A DNA stretch of 64,000 bases from Thermofilaceae archaeon (GCA_025057995.1 JANXEW010000007.1:1-64000); one strand, 5' to 3'; numbered from the stretch's first letter, positions 17,814-26,487 are shown. Program-made: numbers and translations. Notes: generated by a model not told the origin, from the sequence alone.

Positions 17814-18071
17814 TTATGCTCTAGCCTCGAGGGATCTGCTAACGTTATCTAGAGTGGCTATAAGCCTAAAGAAGCTGTTTAAGGAGGCTCTTAACAATGT
17901 TCTCCTTGTCGAGAAGAGACCTATGATGATTTCAGAATCCTTCAATTGAACATCAATTTTTACGTGAGGAGTGGGTTGGCTGAATGCTTCAACTACTAAA
18001 GATCGATAAATGGCTTCGGCATCTCTAATGTTAGAAACCTTTATTGACAATCGAGCCTCGAAATGTGCCAT
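17814..18071 (-). CDS. pcc1: KEOPS complex subunit Pcc1
   Basis: Pcc1 is the dimerisation subunit of KEOPS, which makes the t6A modification at tRNA position 37. The 85-residue protein has the beta-alpha-beta-beta-alpha form, with [20 protein letters not shown], then strands around KIDVQLKDSEIIIGLFS and the last helix LLRASLNSFFRLIATL. It overlaps the upstream Brix gene by 41 bases in another frame. The KEOPS kinase and Kae1 genes are not in this window. Confidence 0.88.
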   Translation of the reverse strand: MAHFEARLSIKVSNIRDAEAIYRSLVVEAFSQPTPHVKIDVQLKDSEIIIGLFSTRRTLLRASLNSFFRLIATLDNVSRSLEARA

Positions 18072-18633
18072 ACTTGATCACTTTGTATTTTTCTACGAGT
18101 AAACGAGGTCCGCTGTATGAACTGTCACTTGTTTTCAGAAACTTAAGAACGAATTTAGCCTTAAGATGGCTTAAAGGCTCAACGACCAAAACTGAATCGC
18201 AAACATGCTCCAGGGACCTTACATTTAGTGTTTCGATCAATGGTAAGTCCAGGGCAACTGCAAGCTCTTGTCCAAAACAAAGGGCATCAGATGAAGCAGC
18301 AACTAAGATCATTCCCGGCGGGTGGGGGGTTACTCCGAGCTCCCTAGCCAACTTTACTCCACAAAGTTTTATGACAAATGCCTGAGGATGGTAGTTCGAG
18401 ATAGCGGAATCTATGAACATTAAACTACCCGGGTTCCCACTTAAACCTCGCCCTACACACAAAACTCTCTTTGCTCCAAGAGAGCGAGCATAGGCTATAA
18501 GAGCTGGTAAACTCATTTTGCCTCTGTTAACCTTTAGAGCTTTAGGAAGAGATAATGCCAGCTCCCTAGCTAATGAGCGAACACGAGGGTTAGACCTACG
18601 CGTTGTGGAAACAACGTAGTAGAACGTTTTCAC
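18031..18633 (-). CDS. Brix-domain ribosome biogenesis protein
   Basis: The 200-residue protein is a stand-alone archaeal Brix domain related to Imp4. It has [20 protein letters not shown] at the start, a [19 protein letters not shown] segment and [20 protein letters not shown] later. Brix proteins bind pre-rRNA during subunit assembly. It overlaps L37Ae by four bases and Pcc1 by 41. In many archaea rpoP lies between L37Ae and this gene; here there is no room for it. Confidence 0.88.
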   Translation of the reverse strand: MKTFYYVVSTTRRSNPRVRSLARELALSLPKALKVNRGKMSLPALIAYARSLGAKRVLCVGRGLSGNPGSLMFIDSAISNYHPQAFVIKLCGVKLARELGVTPHPPGMILVAASSDALCFGQELAVALDLPLIETLNVRSLEHVCDSVLVVEPLSHLKAKFVLKFLKTSDSSYSGPRLLVEKYKVIKYGTFRGSIVNKGF

Positions 18634-18911
18634 CGTCGCTTAGCCTGCTTGATACCAGCTAAATCCTCTGGAGTAAAAGTTTTTCCAAGTTCAGTTCGCG
18701 GGATCCAAGCACCTCCTGCGAACGTATAACCGCATTTTCTACAGGTCCATATCCCCACACTAATTCTTTTAACACGCCCTCTTGTAAAACATCGTGGACA
18801 TCTATGCGCACTTTTCATTTTAGCCTCGATTGTAGCTACTTTATGTCTCAGTGTAGAACCATACCTAGCCCCGAAACGTCCAGCACTGCCTACGACCTTC
18901 GTTCTACCCAT
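18630..18911 (-). CDS. rpl37ae: 50S ribosomal protein L37Ae
   Basis: The 93-residue protein starts [20 protein letters not shown] and has the zinc ribbon [20 protein letters not shown] ending in [12 protein letters not shown]. All four zinc cysteines are present. ATG 18911 is chosen because the family starts with GRTK; the upstream extension (from 18941) is not typical. It heads the operon L37Ae-Brix-Pcc1-prefoldin-DUF3194-DHH. Confidence 0.95.
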   Translation of the reverse strand: MGRTKVVGSAGRFGARYGSTLRHKVATIEAKMKSAHRCPRCFTRGRVKRISVGIWTCRKCGYTFAGGAWIPRTELGKTFTPEDLAGIKQAKRR

Positions 18912-19094
18912 TTTTATACACCGTAAGCCCCTGTTGTCCACTGAATATTTAAACTCTCTTACTCATATAATCTTGGGGACCTTGACTTCGGGTAACGGTT
19001 AGCGTAATCTTAAGGCGTATGTTTCTGTTAAGAATCGCATATTATGGAAAACTCGAGTGTTATAGTGCAATAACTGAGCGCTACAATATCAAAC

Positions 19095-20561
19095 GTGGAT
19101 CTTAAGCTTAGAAAAGTTTTAGCAGAGCGAGTAATTAGTTTTTTAGCCGTCCTAGCGTTATCGGGGCTTCTTGAAATTAGAGGGGTCGCTGCCTTTGAAG
19201 CCGTTACTTACTCTCGATTGTTGATAGCGTCTCTCTCGCTGGGGCACCCTGGGTTAGGACCAGCTACGTTACTCGCCTATTTAGCGTACTTCTCCGCAAC
19301 AAGTAATGGACTAGGTCCTCTTCAATCGATACTGATTATACCAGTCGCGGCTCTCTCGATTCGATATTGGGTGCAAGCTATCCTTTGGATCGCATCACTC
19401 GGGCTCCTGAGCATGTCCCCGTTGAATTACGCGGCCTTAGGTGCCTTGATATTCTCACTTCGACACGTTACACCGAGTTTCGCTGCAACACTCGTGGCCT
19501 TTTACGCGTTAACGGCTAACGTCATACTCTACTCAACTCTACCTCCTGGATCTATCGCCTGCGAAGGTTTCGTAGTGGTCATGAAACCCCATTCTCCGAA
19601 TCAAAGCGTGGCTGGAGCCGTTGGGAATTGGCTTTTTTCGAACCTTTTAGGACCACCTAATCTACTACTCTTAGTTTTAGTCTACGCAGCAAGTGGCGCA
19701 TCGGTACCCAGACTCAATAAATTAGAAGCGGGTGAGAGAGTAGCGCCACTTGTTTCAATTCTCACGATGTTGATATCATATAACTTTGCAGCTGGTAAGC
19801 TCGGTTTAACTGTTTCTCCTTTTATAATTGTAGCACCGACAACCAGTTTCATCCTTGCGATAATCACCAATCCCCCCTCACTTAAAAGTCCCGCTCGACC
19901 ACTGCCTGAGCCCCCCATATTACTAGCTCATTTAAACCGAGCGTGGGTTTCGCTATACCATTTCTTAAAAAAAGGAGAAAAAATTATTCTAGTTTTTGGC
20001 CCTAGAAACTGCGGAAAAACACTGCTTATAACAGAAGTATGTGCGGCTCTTGGATTAAAAACTACAGATGGGAGAGATAACAGAAACCAGGTTATCCATG
20101 TAGCGGTCACGGATGGAATCTCAGACTTAAACGTGCACTTAAAGGAGCTAGTAGATAGGGGTGTCAGGAGCATTGTAATTGAAACCAATCGTCCAACAGA
20201 AGTAGTTTCTTATCTTGGAATTCCTATAAATAGGGCTGTATACGTACATCCTCCTCATAAAGAGGCTCGAATAAACCTCTTAAGAATAATCTTAGGGGGC
20301 GTACTGTCACGCGAACAAATTATTGAGCTGGGGGAAAAAACTGAGGCATATGGGTTAATAACTTTAATTAAGTTAAGTGAAAAAATAAAAGATTATATTT
20401 CAAAAGGAATAGACGGTAAAAGAGCTGTAAAGCAAGCATTAGATGAAATAAAACCAGATATAAACATAGAGGACTTACTTGAATGTGAAAAATTTATAGT
20501 ATCCTACAAAGGGTTATTGGCAGGTTTTGCCGAGCCGTTATCATCAATAATAAATCATTAA
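19095..20561 (+). CDS. Membrane protein fused to a P-loop ATPase-like domain (unknown)
   Basis: The first 260 residues contain roughly seven to eight hydrophobic segments rich in Leu, Ala and Ser (for example SLLNYAALGALIF-like stretches). After a proline-rich linker (PARPLPEPP near 275) comes a cytoplasmic P-loop domain with Walker A VFGPRNCGKTLLI near residue 300. A possible Walker B region is VRSIVIETN. No ABC signature is visible, and an AAA-type or STAND-type fold is possible. The last 90 residues are helical and lysine-rich. It is a single gene flanked by tRNA-Phe. I do not recognise the family. Confidence 0.75.
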   Translation: MDLKLRKVLAERVISFLAVLALSGLLEIRGVAAFEAVTYSRLLIASLSLGHPGLGPATLLAYLAYFSATSNGLGPLQSILIIPVAALSIRYWVQAILWIASLGLLSMSPLNYAALGALIFSLRHVTPSFAATLVAFYALTANVILYSTLPPGSIACEGFVVVMKPHSPNQSVAGAVGNWLFSNLLGPPNLLLLVLVYAASGASVPRLNKLEAGERVAPLVSILTMLISYNFAAGKLGLTVSPFIIVAPTTSFILAIITNPPSLKSPARPLPEPPILLAHLNRAWVSLYHFLKKGEKIILVFGPRNCGKTLLITEVCAALGLKTTDGRDNRNQVIHVAVTDGISDLNVHLKELVDRGVRSIVIETNRPTEVVSYLGIPINRAVYVHPPHKEARINLLRIILGGVLSREQIIELGEKTEAYGLITLIKLSEKIKDYISKGIDGKRAVKQALDEIKPDINIEDLLECEKFIVSYKGLLAGFAEPLSSIINH

Positions 20562-20735
20562 CAGTATATTACAGGTCGCTTTAAACTTCCTTTGTAACCA
20601 ATTCTTTCAGCTCTTGATTTAAGCGTAAAATAAAGTTGAAACTAATTTAGCGGCTAAATGGAGGAAACACTGTGGGAGATAGAAAGCCTTAAAGGTACAG
20701 TCATTACTCCCCATTTTGAGATTGAAGGATAAGGA

Positions 20736-20821
20736 GCCGCGGTAGCTCAGCCTGGGAGAGCGTCCGGCTGAAGATGAAAATAGAAACCGGAAGGTTCCGG
20801 GTTCAAATCCCGGCCGCGGCA
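20736..20821 (+). tRNA. tRNA-Phe (GAA) with intron
   Basis: Acceptor GCCGCGG/CCGCGGC with discriminator A, D arm GCTC/GAGC, and T arm CCGGG-TTCAAAT-CCCGG. The anticodon stem is TCCGG/CCGGA. A 12-nt intron (20774-20785) at the canonical 37/38 site separates CTGAAG from the final loop A, giving loop CTGAAGA and anticodon GAA. The bulge-helix-bulge is relaxed: CTGA faces ATAG with only three pairs. Confidence 0.93.
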
Positions 20822-20889
20822 TCATGAAACAATTAATCACTTTTGATTCATTAATCTAAAAAGGCATCAATAGGTAGAAAGATACGTGA

Positions 20890-20899
20890 ACTTTTAAAA
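20890..20899 (+). promoter_or_regulatory. TATA-like box upstream of a hairpin-bounded element
   Basis: The box CTTTTAAAAT lies about 25-30 bases before the inverted repeat that opens at 20923. That is the spacing expected if transcription starts at the foot of the hairpin. Confidence 0.35.
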
Positions 20900-20922
20900 T
20901 ACACTTAATCCCTTTGTGTATT

Positions 20923-20988
20923 ATTGTATCAAAATTTTTCGGGTTTCTTAAGCCGTTTACGGCGTTAGGCCTGAGTCAATGATACAAT
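20923..20988 (+). ncRNA. Candidate structured small RNA between tRNA-Phe and the ZPR1-like gene
   Basis: ATTGTATCA at 20923-20931 is exactly complementary to TGATACAAT at 20980-20988, giving a 9-bp closing stem around 48 bases. Inside is a further hairpin, GCCG-TTTA-CGGC. A TATA-like box lies about 25 bases upstream and a T run (ATTTTTG) follows at about 20992. No protein frame covers it. I do not recognise the RNA and give no function. Confidence 0.35.
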
Positions 20989-21010
20989 TAGATTTTTGCA
21001 TGCTATCTAC

Positions 21011-21021
21011 ATATTTTATAA
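21011..21021 (+). promoter_or_regulatory. TATA box for the ZPR1-Sec61beta-SRP54 cluster
   Basis: ATATTTTATAA lies about 30 bases before the GTG at 21046, consistent with a leaderless or nearly leaderless transcript. Confidence 0.5.
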
Positions 21022-21045
21022 GTACGCGCTTCTTAACTCTCTACC

Positions 21046-21624
21046 GTGTGTTCATCTCTAGGGGACGGTGAAGTTTCCTTGTATGCTAGCGAGTGCAACA
21101 ACTTCTCTATACGGTGCGCCTTCTGTGGTTCAGAAGCCGTAGTGCAGGAGACTGTCTATGAGCTTCCGAAGATTGGGAAGGCGTTGCTAGTCTCTGTTCA
21201 CTGTGCGGGATGTGGATACCGAAGAAGGGAGGTAGTTCCAATAGAAGTTCGCAAGCGCAAACGCACCTATTATCTTGTAGAAAGTGGAGAAGATCTTAAC
21301 GCGAAAGTTATTCGTGGTAACGCGGCTTCTATTGAAATCCCCGAACTGGGGATTTCGGTAACCCCCGGTGCAGCTGCCACATTGACTGTGACGAATATAG
21401 AGGGGCTACTCCGGATGTTTCAAGATGCAGCCAAATCTATAGAAGTGCTTGAAAAGAAGGAGACTCCCTTTGTGAACCAGCTTGAGGACATAATCAAAAA
21501 TGGTGGGCGTTTTACACTTATAATAGATGATCCTTTGGGCATTAGCTCGATAGAGCCTCCAAGTGATCGATGTAAGCTAAAACTTTTGATAGAAGAAGTC
21601 GAAGGTGAGCTTTCCCTATCTTGA
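21046..21624 (+). CDS. ZPR1-type zinc-finger protein
   Basis: The 192-residue protein has one ZPR1 zinc finger, made of CAFCGSEAVVQET and HCAGCGYRRREV (residues 25-65). The characteristic ZPR1 beta domain follows (SIEIPELGISVTPGA, TNIEGLLRMF, GGRFTLIIDDPLGISSIEP). Eukaryotic ZPR1 helps fold translation factor eEF1A; the archaeal single-domain form is less studied. The start is a GTG with a TATA box about 30 bases upstream. It is followed 39 bases later by Sec61beta. Confidence 0.88.
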   Translation: MCSSLGDGEVSLYASECNNFSIRCAFCGSEAVVQETVYELPKIGKALLVSVHCAGCGYRRREVVPIEVRKRKRTYYLVESGEDLNAKVIRGNAASIEIPELGISVTPGAAATLTVTNIEGLLRMFQDAAKSIEVLEKKETPFVNQLEDIIKNGGRFTLIIDDPLGISSIEPPSDRCKLKLLIEEVEGELSLS

Positions 21625-21663
21625 GACAATATTTATACGTCACAAAGTCGAAAGGTCATCGAT

Positions 21664-21843
21664 ATGTCGAGGAGAGGAGGTAAAAAAAGATCAGTAACAC
21701 CCACTACGGCCGCGGGTTTGGTAACATACTTTGAAGAAGAGCTTGGAGGGTTGAAGATAAGACCGGAAGTAGTAATAGTCCTAGCTGTCAGCCTTATGAT
21801 AGTGGTTATCCTAGCTCATATTAGCTTCCCGGTGCCACCCTAA
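21664..21843 (+). CDS. secG: Preprotein translocase Sec61beta subunit
   Basis: The 59-residue protein reads MSRRGGKKRSVTPTTAAGLV, then an acidic helix (YFEEELGGLKIRPE) and one membrane segment (VVIVLAVSLMIVVILAHI). This is the archaeal Sec61beta layout, with a positively charged cytoplasmic tail and a single C-terminal helix. It is the small partner of SecY and SecE in the membrane. The SRP54 gene begins two bases after its stop, a sensible pairing for protein targeting. Confidence 0.94.
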   Translation: MSRRGGKKRSVTPTTAAGLVTYFEEELGGLKIRPEVVIVLAVSLMIVVILAHISFPVPP

Positions 21844-21845
21844 AA

Positions 21846-23141
21846 ATGGAGGAGCTAAAGAAGGGTCTGCTAAAAATTGTATCTCTCGTCAGGCGAGAAG
21901 CTGTAATCGATAGGACGACTGTAAAAAGGATCCTTAGGGAGCTGGAAAGGGAGTTATTGAAAGCTGATGTAAGCCCGCAAATTGTATTGGAGTTGTCTAA
22001 AAAAGTTGAGGAAAGGACGCTTGACGAGGACGTGCCACCCGGCTTTTCGCGGAGGGAACTCCTTCTGAAAAACCTTTACGAAGAACTTGTTAGAATCTTG
22101 GGAGGCGAATCAAGGTACATACCCAACGTGAAGAAAGGTGACGTAATCCTTCTCGTTGGTCTGCAGGGCTCGGGTAAAACCACTACGGCTGCAAAACTTG
22201 CCAACTATTACAAAAAACACGGGTTTAAGGTTGGTTTGATATGCGCTGACAACTACAGACCGGGCGCTCTGGAGCAGTTGATGCAACTTGCAGCAGCTGT
22301 CGGCGCCGAATTCTATGGTCGTAAGGATGTGCCTCCGGTAAAGGTGGTAGAGGAAGGGTTGACTGTACTCAGAAACAAGGGGGTAAACTTGGTGATAGTT
22401 GATACAGCAGGACGCCACAAGGATGAGAAGGCGCTTCTAGATGAGGTAAGGGAGCTTGTAAAGATTTTAAATCCCAATGAAGTCATGCTGGTGCTCGACG
22501 CTACCGTAGGTAAAGCGGCAGGCGTTCAGGCAGAAGCCTTTCACAAGGTGGTACCGATAGGATCAATCATTTTGACGAAAATGGACGGAGCAGCTCGGGG
22601 AGGTGGGGCGCTTGCCGCCGTAACGAGGACAAGGGCTAAAATAGCTTTCGTCGGAGTAGGGGAAAAACTCGACGAATTAGAGTACTTTGATCCATCCGCC
22701 TTTGTTAGCAGGCTATTGGGCATGGGGGACCTGAAAACACTCGTTGAAAGGATGCGTGAAGCACAACTGGTGGCGCAGCCTGACGCATTATTGAGAGGAA
22801 AGTTTACTTTACTGGAGTTCAGACAACAATTGGAGGAGTTGAGAAAGTTAGGACCTCTTAAGAAAGTCTTAGAGCTTTTACCTTCTTCTTACCAGATTAC
22901 GCCCGAGTTAGAAAAGATTGGTTCTGAAAATATAAAGAAGTGGATTTCAATAATGAACTCTATGACGAGGGAAGAGTTATTGAAGCCGGAGATAATAGAC
23001 AGGTCACGAATGCTTAGGATAGCTAAGGGTTCTGGTACTACCGTCAAGGACGTAAGAGACCTTTTAACTAGTTATAGAAAGGCGCAGAAGCTGTTAAAGC
23101 AGATGAGTAGGTCACGTCGAATGCGGTTTGGTCTAACATGA
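21846..23141 (+). CDS. srp54: Signal recognition particle 54 kDa protein (SRP54/Ffh)
   Basis: SRP54 binds 7S RNA and signal peptides and delivers ribosomes to SecY. The 431-residue protein has the N domain, then the G domain with GLQGSGKTTTAAKLA, DNYRPGALEQL, DTAGRHKDE and TKMDGAARGG. The helical M domain follows and ends in the RNA-binding QMSRSRRMRFG. It directly follows Sec61beta and overlaps trmY by four bases. Confidence 0.96.
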   Translation: MEELKKGLLKIVSLVRREAVIDRTTVKRILRELERELLKADVSPQIVLELSKKVEERTLDEDVPPGFSRRELLLKNLYEELVRILGGESRYIPNVKKGDVILLVGLQGSGKTTTAAKLANYYKKHGFKVGLICADNYRPGALEQLMQLAAAVGAEFYGRKDVPPVKVVEEGLTVLRNKGVNLVIVDTAGRHKDEKALLDEVRELVKILNPNEVMLVLDATVGKAAGVQAEAFHKVVPIGSIILTKMDGAARGGGALAAVTRTRAKIAFVGVGEKLDELEYFDPSAFVSRLLGMGDLKTLVERMREAQLVAQPDALLRGKFTLLEFRQQLEELRKLGPLKKVLELLPSSYQITPELEKIGSENIKKWISIMNSMTREELLKPEIIDRSRMLRIAKGSGTTVKDVRDLLTSYRKAQKLLKQMSRSRRMRFGLT

Positions 23142-23674
23142 AACGACGCTTTATCGTTGTCTGCAATACTAGTGAAGAAATAGTAGAGTTTAAGCAGCTG
23201 ATAGCTCGCTGTATATCTTCCTCTTTAATGCTCTCCCACGGTCTACGCGAGGAAGCTGACCTAGTTATTACCACTACTTCAGACAACTTTAGTATACATT
23301 TCATCACCCATCGTATAAGAGGGATAAGACCTGATGAGGCCTCGCTTTGTGGTATCCTTCATAAAATACTACTTGCAAAGCGTGCGGCAAGTGAGCGATC
23401 CCGTGTCGTGCAATCTGGCGTCATTGTGTCTACACGCCCTCTGAAGTTTTTTCTGATACCTTTTTCAAAAAGGTATATCTGTCACACGTCTGGACTTGAA
23501 CTAAGAAATGCCTTTACCAAATGCGAGCCAGTAGTCTTTGTTGTTCCACTACACCCTGATGTGGCGATCAACGAAACAGATGGAGTTAGGCTGAGAACCC
23601 CTGTTGAGAAACTGTGGCCCGATCAAGTAATAACAATTCTTAACATAAGCCTGGATAGGGTGTGTGGACGATGA
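23138..23674 (+). CDS. trmY: tRNA (pseudouridine54-N1)-methyltransferase TrmY
   Basis: TrmY methylates N1 of pseudouridine 54 in the tRNA T loop. The 178-residue SPOUT-like protein aligns with the family at ARCISSSLMLSHGLREEADL (the xLSHGxR element), IRGIRPDEASLCGILHKIL and SGVIVSTRPL. Its C-terminal part holds LDRVCGR, in place of the longer end of haloarchaeal members. It overlaps srp54 by four bases and the next gene, pus10, by four (ATGA). Pus10 makes the pseudouridine that TrmY uses, so this is a functional pair. Confidence 0.85.
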   Translation: MKRRFIVVCNTSEEIVEFKQLIARCISSSLMLSHGLREEADLVITTTSDNFSIHFITHRIRGIRPDEASLCGILHKILLAKRAASERSRVVQSGVIVSTRPLKFFLIPFSKRYICHTSGLELRNAFTKCEPVVFVVPLHPDVAINETDGVRLRTPVEKLWPDQVITILNISLDRVCGR

Positions 23675-24990
23675 GGATTGAAGATACAATCAAAATAGCT
23701 AAGCGAGCAGTACTAGAATATAAACTATGCGATTCCTGTCTTGGTAGATTGTTCGGCATGCTGGGTTATAATTTAAGCAATGCGGAAAGGGGTTGGACTT
23801 TGAAGGCTCTACTGCTCATGGAAGCTTATAACAATCTTCGGGTGGAGACTGACACCATCATGCTAACCGCTTTAGCCGCTTCCGGCTTTAAACCAGCAGA
23901 AGCCGCTCTTAAGAAATTAGGAGTAGCGAAAACCGAAGAGGCGTCTTGCTACCTCTGTGAAGGGTTAGTAAGTAGGTTGAATGAGTTATCAATGATGTGT
24001 GTTAAAGCTGGCGAAGAATATGAGTACGAGACGTTCCAGGTAGGGTGCAACATTCCTAAAAGTCTTCTTGAACGTGAGGAAAAACTATGGTTAAACCTAG
24101 GGCTTACTAGTTCAGAATCGATAAAAAGTGAGATAACTCGTGAGATCGGAAAGCGTATAGAAGGACTAGCTGGGAAAAAGTATTCACTAAAGGACCCAGA
24201 CATCATACTTCTTGTTGACGTAGAGAAGTGGCGGGTTACTGTCATCCCAAGACCGGTCTACATATACGGTCGCTACCGAAAACTTGTTAGAGGGCTTCCG
24301 CAAAGCCCTTGGTTGTATCAGCCCGACTCTAGAGTTCTTTACCCTACCTCCATAGAAGAATTGATTACGAAACCTTTAGTAAGAATAGCAGACGCTAAAG
24401 AGGCTAAGCTTCACGCGGCAGGTAGAGAAGATTTAGATGTTAGAACCCTAGGTAGCGGACGACCCTTCGTCGTAGAAATTCGCAACCCTAAGATAAGGCG
24501 AATTAACCTAGAGGAGGTCCGGAGAGTGGTGAATGAGGAGGCCAAGGGTCTCGTGGAAATTGAAGACCTTAAGTACGTTGACCGAAGGGTTGTCCCCAAG
24601 CTTAAGGCTTATGCAGAAATAGCGCGGAAAACCTACGTAGCTAGGGTAAAGCTAGGAAGAGAAGTCAGTGAAAACGATTTGAGGGGATTGGAGAAGGCCT
24701 TCCGTGGAGCTATTATACAGCAGAGGACGCCTTCTAGGGTTCTAGGTAGGAGAATAGACAAAGTTAGAAGAAAAGTCGTACACGAGGTCAAGGTTAAAGC
24801 CCTGGAACCAAGGTTGCTGGAATTGGAGATAACATGTCAGGGAGGATTATATGTCAAAGAGTTTATCCACGGGGATAATGGTAGAACTCGACCAAGTGTA
24901 GCCGAGATCTTGGATACGTCTGTTGAAGTTGAAAGTTTAGACGTAGTTTGGATCGAAGAGCCTGCTATCGTTCGGTCTTTCATTCGGTAG
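23671..24990 (+). CDS. pus10: tRNA pseudouridine synthase Pus10
   Basis: Pus10 forms pseudouridine at tRNA positions 54 and 55 in archaea. The 439-residue protein has an N-terminal zinc module (CDSCLGRLFG, then CYLCEG) and a THUMP-like region. The catalytic pseudouridine synthase fold contains AAGREDLDVRTLGSGRPFVVE, whose aspartate is the expected nucleophile. The late TCQGGLYVKEFIHGDNGRTRPS motif is diagnostic. ATG 23671 overlaps the trmY stop by four bases. Its 3' end overlaps the convergent L21e gene by 11 bases. Confidence 0.95.
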   Translation: MRIEDTIKIAKRAVLEYKLCDSCLGRLFGMLGYNLSNAERGWTLKALLLMEAYNNLRVETDTIMLTALAASGFKPAEAALKKLGVAKTEEASCYLCEGLVSRLNELSMMCVKAGEEYEYETFQVGCNIPKSLLEREEKLWLNLGLTSSESIKSEITREIGKRIEGLAGKKYSLKDPDIILLVDVEKWRVTVIPRPVYIYGRYRKLVRGLPQSPWLYQPDSRVLYPTSIEELITKPLVRIADAKEAKLHAAGREDLDVRTLGSGRPFVVEIRNPKIRRINLEEVRRVVNEEAKGLVEIEDLKYVDRRVVPKLKAYAEIARKTYVARVKLGREVSENDLRGLEKAFRGAIIQQRTPSRVLGRRIDKVRRKVVHEVKVKALEPRLLELEITCQGGLYVKEFIHGDNGRTRPSVAEILDTSVEVESLDVVWIEEPAIVRSFIR

Positions 24991-25288
24991 CTAATTGCTG
25001 CATGAAGGGTTTGATGTGATCTTTCGTAGTAATTATCGTTTTCTCTTTCCCACCTTCTTTAACCTTTATTATATAAGCCCTCCCTCGTTTTCCAACTATC
25101 TTTCCAACTCTACCCTGATACCTTCTGTGCGGCGCCGTGCTCACGTAGTTGGGGCAGATGTCAATACATACGAGGTCCCCCTCTTTGTACTCGTAGAGGA
25201 TTCTACTTAGACCAGGCCGACCCCTCTCTCGCGGTGTTTTGCTGAGTAGTTTCCTCCCTCTATTTCTGTATCCTTTAGAGTGCCTCAT
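24980..25288 (-). CDS. rpl21e: 50S ribosomal protein L21e
   Basis: The 102-residue protein matches L21e, with MRHSKGYRNRGRKLL, GDLVCIDICPNYVSTAPHRR, YQGRVGKIVGKRGRAYIIKV and a lysine-rich end. In many archaea L21e is first in an operon with Rpo4 and DUF655. Here it is on the opposite strand, divergent from those two genes with 153 bases between, so the operon has been rearranged. Confidence 0.95.
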   Translation of the reverse strand: MRHSKGYRNRGRKLLSKTPRERGRPGLSRILYEYKEGDLVCIDICPNYVSTAPHRRYQGRVGKIVGKRGRAYIIKVKEGGKEKTIITTKDHIKPFMQQLATE

Positions 25289-25441
25289 AACGCCGCCAAA
25301 GAAGCATTGTTTAAAAAACTTGCCGATTGTCGTAGAGCTTCGCTGAGCTAGTCAGCAAGTGTTCGTTCTTCTTAATGAAAGCGTTGATAGTAAGCTAGCC
25401 TTTATATATTCCCGAATGTTCCATGTCCAGAGGTGTAAGTA

Positions 25442-25768
25442 ATGAAGATAATAAGTGAAAAGATGATACCTTTACCTAAGGTCGCTAAGCTACTAGAGGA
25501 AGAGTCAAAGGTAAGGGAATTGAGCAGTGTAGAGATAATTACTCTAGAATATGCCAAAAAGTTTAGCAAGATGTCTCTTGAGGACGCTGAGAAGCTTTTA
25601 GAAGAGCTTACTGCGATGAGTATACCTATTGAGGTGGCAATCCAGATAACAAACGTTGTTCCTGAGACAGAAGGTGAGTTAAGAGCTATTTTAGCTCCTT
25701 TATCTAAAATATTTTCCTCCGATGATATAAAATCTATTTTAGCTAAAATTAAAGAATATAAAAAATAA
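25442..25768 (+). CDS. rpo4: RNA polymerase subunit Rpo4 (RpoF)
   Basis: Rpo4 pairs with Rpo7 to form the stalk of archaeal RNA polymerase. The 108-residue protein shows VAKLLEEESKVRELSSVEII, the YAKKFSKMSLEDAEKLLEEL helix and a C-terminal HRDC-like part with IQITNVVPETEGELRAIL. It is followed 19 bases later by DUF655, the conserved order. Confidence 0.93.
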   Translation: MKIISEKMIPLPKVAKLLEEESKVRELSSVEIITLEYAKKFSKMSLEDAEKLLEELTAMSIPIEVAIQITNVVPETEGELRAILAPLSKIFSSDDIKSILAKIKEYKK

Positions 25769-25787
25769 AGATAAACAGGAGATAAAT

Positions 25788-26396
25788 ATGAAATTTTCTG
25801 ATAGAAAACAAAAGGTTTATGAGGAATATGTGTATATTTTGGATTTTTTACCTTATGGATACGGCTACACCCGCAGTAGAAGGGAGACTACGAAGGGACC
25901 TATTGCACAAGCTATAGGAGACAGGTATTTCATGCTTCTTGAACTGGCGCCAATACCCGGCTTTGAGCTTAAATCTGGAGATAGGATACCTCTCTTCAGA
26001 GATTTAGATAGCCAATTGATCAGAGTTACGAGAAGATTGACCTACGACGAGCTAACGACCAACGCTAAAGCCGAGCTCCCTGAGATAGTCCGGCAGATAG
26101 TAATGAACAGGGAGCAGGAGTTCGTTTCATTCTTTAATAGGGCGGAACCATTGACCACGCGTATGCACTCGCTTGAGTTGTTGCCTGGCATAGGTAAAAG
26201 GCTTCTATGGAAGATTCTTGACGAAAGAAAGAGGAAACCCTTTGAGTCATACAAGGATATATACGATAGAATTAAGATTGATCCTGTAAAAACTGTATGT
26301 GAACGAATTTTAGAAGAGCTTCAAACTGAACAGCGACATTACGTATTTGTTAAGCCCTTCATCAAAACTAAAACAGAACTTGAAGACGTTTATTAG
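25788..26396 (+). CDS. DUF655 family RNA/DNA-binding protein
   Basis: The 202-residue protein matches archaeal DUF655. An N-terminal OB-like half includes EEYVYILDFLPYGY and IAQAIGDRYFMLLELAP. A C-terminal helix-hairpin-helix (LLPGIGKRLLWKILDERK, residues 137-154) follows. It probably binds nucleic acid; the exact role is unknown. It follows rpo4 closely. The usual downstream partner, the KsgA methyltransferase, is not present here; a tyrosyl-tRNA synthetase follows instead. Confidence 0.9.
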   Translation: MKFSDRKQKVYEEYVYILDFLPYGYGYTRSRRETTKGPIAQAIGDRYFMLLELAPIPGFELKSGDRIPLFRDLDSQLIRVTRRLTYDELTTNAKAELPEIVRQIVMNREQEFVSFFNRAEPLTTRMHSLELLPGIGKRLLWKILDERKRKPFESYKDIYDRIKIDPVKTVCERILEELQTEQRHYVFVKPFIKTKTELEDVY

Positions 26397-26487
26397 CCCT
26401 CGGGGTGACAACCGTTATGGGTTTCCTGGTATCATTAACAGGGGGATGGTAGGTTTGAAACGACATTGTTAGGGGGTGTCGGTTGTA

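Noticed and set aside
18620-18640. Expected place of rpoP (Rpo12) between L37Ae and Brix
   Set aside because: The two genes overlap by four bases, so no rpoP fits here. It must be elsewhere.
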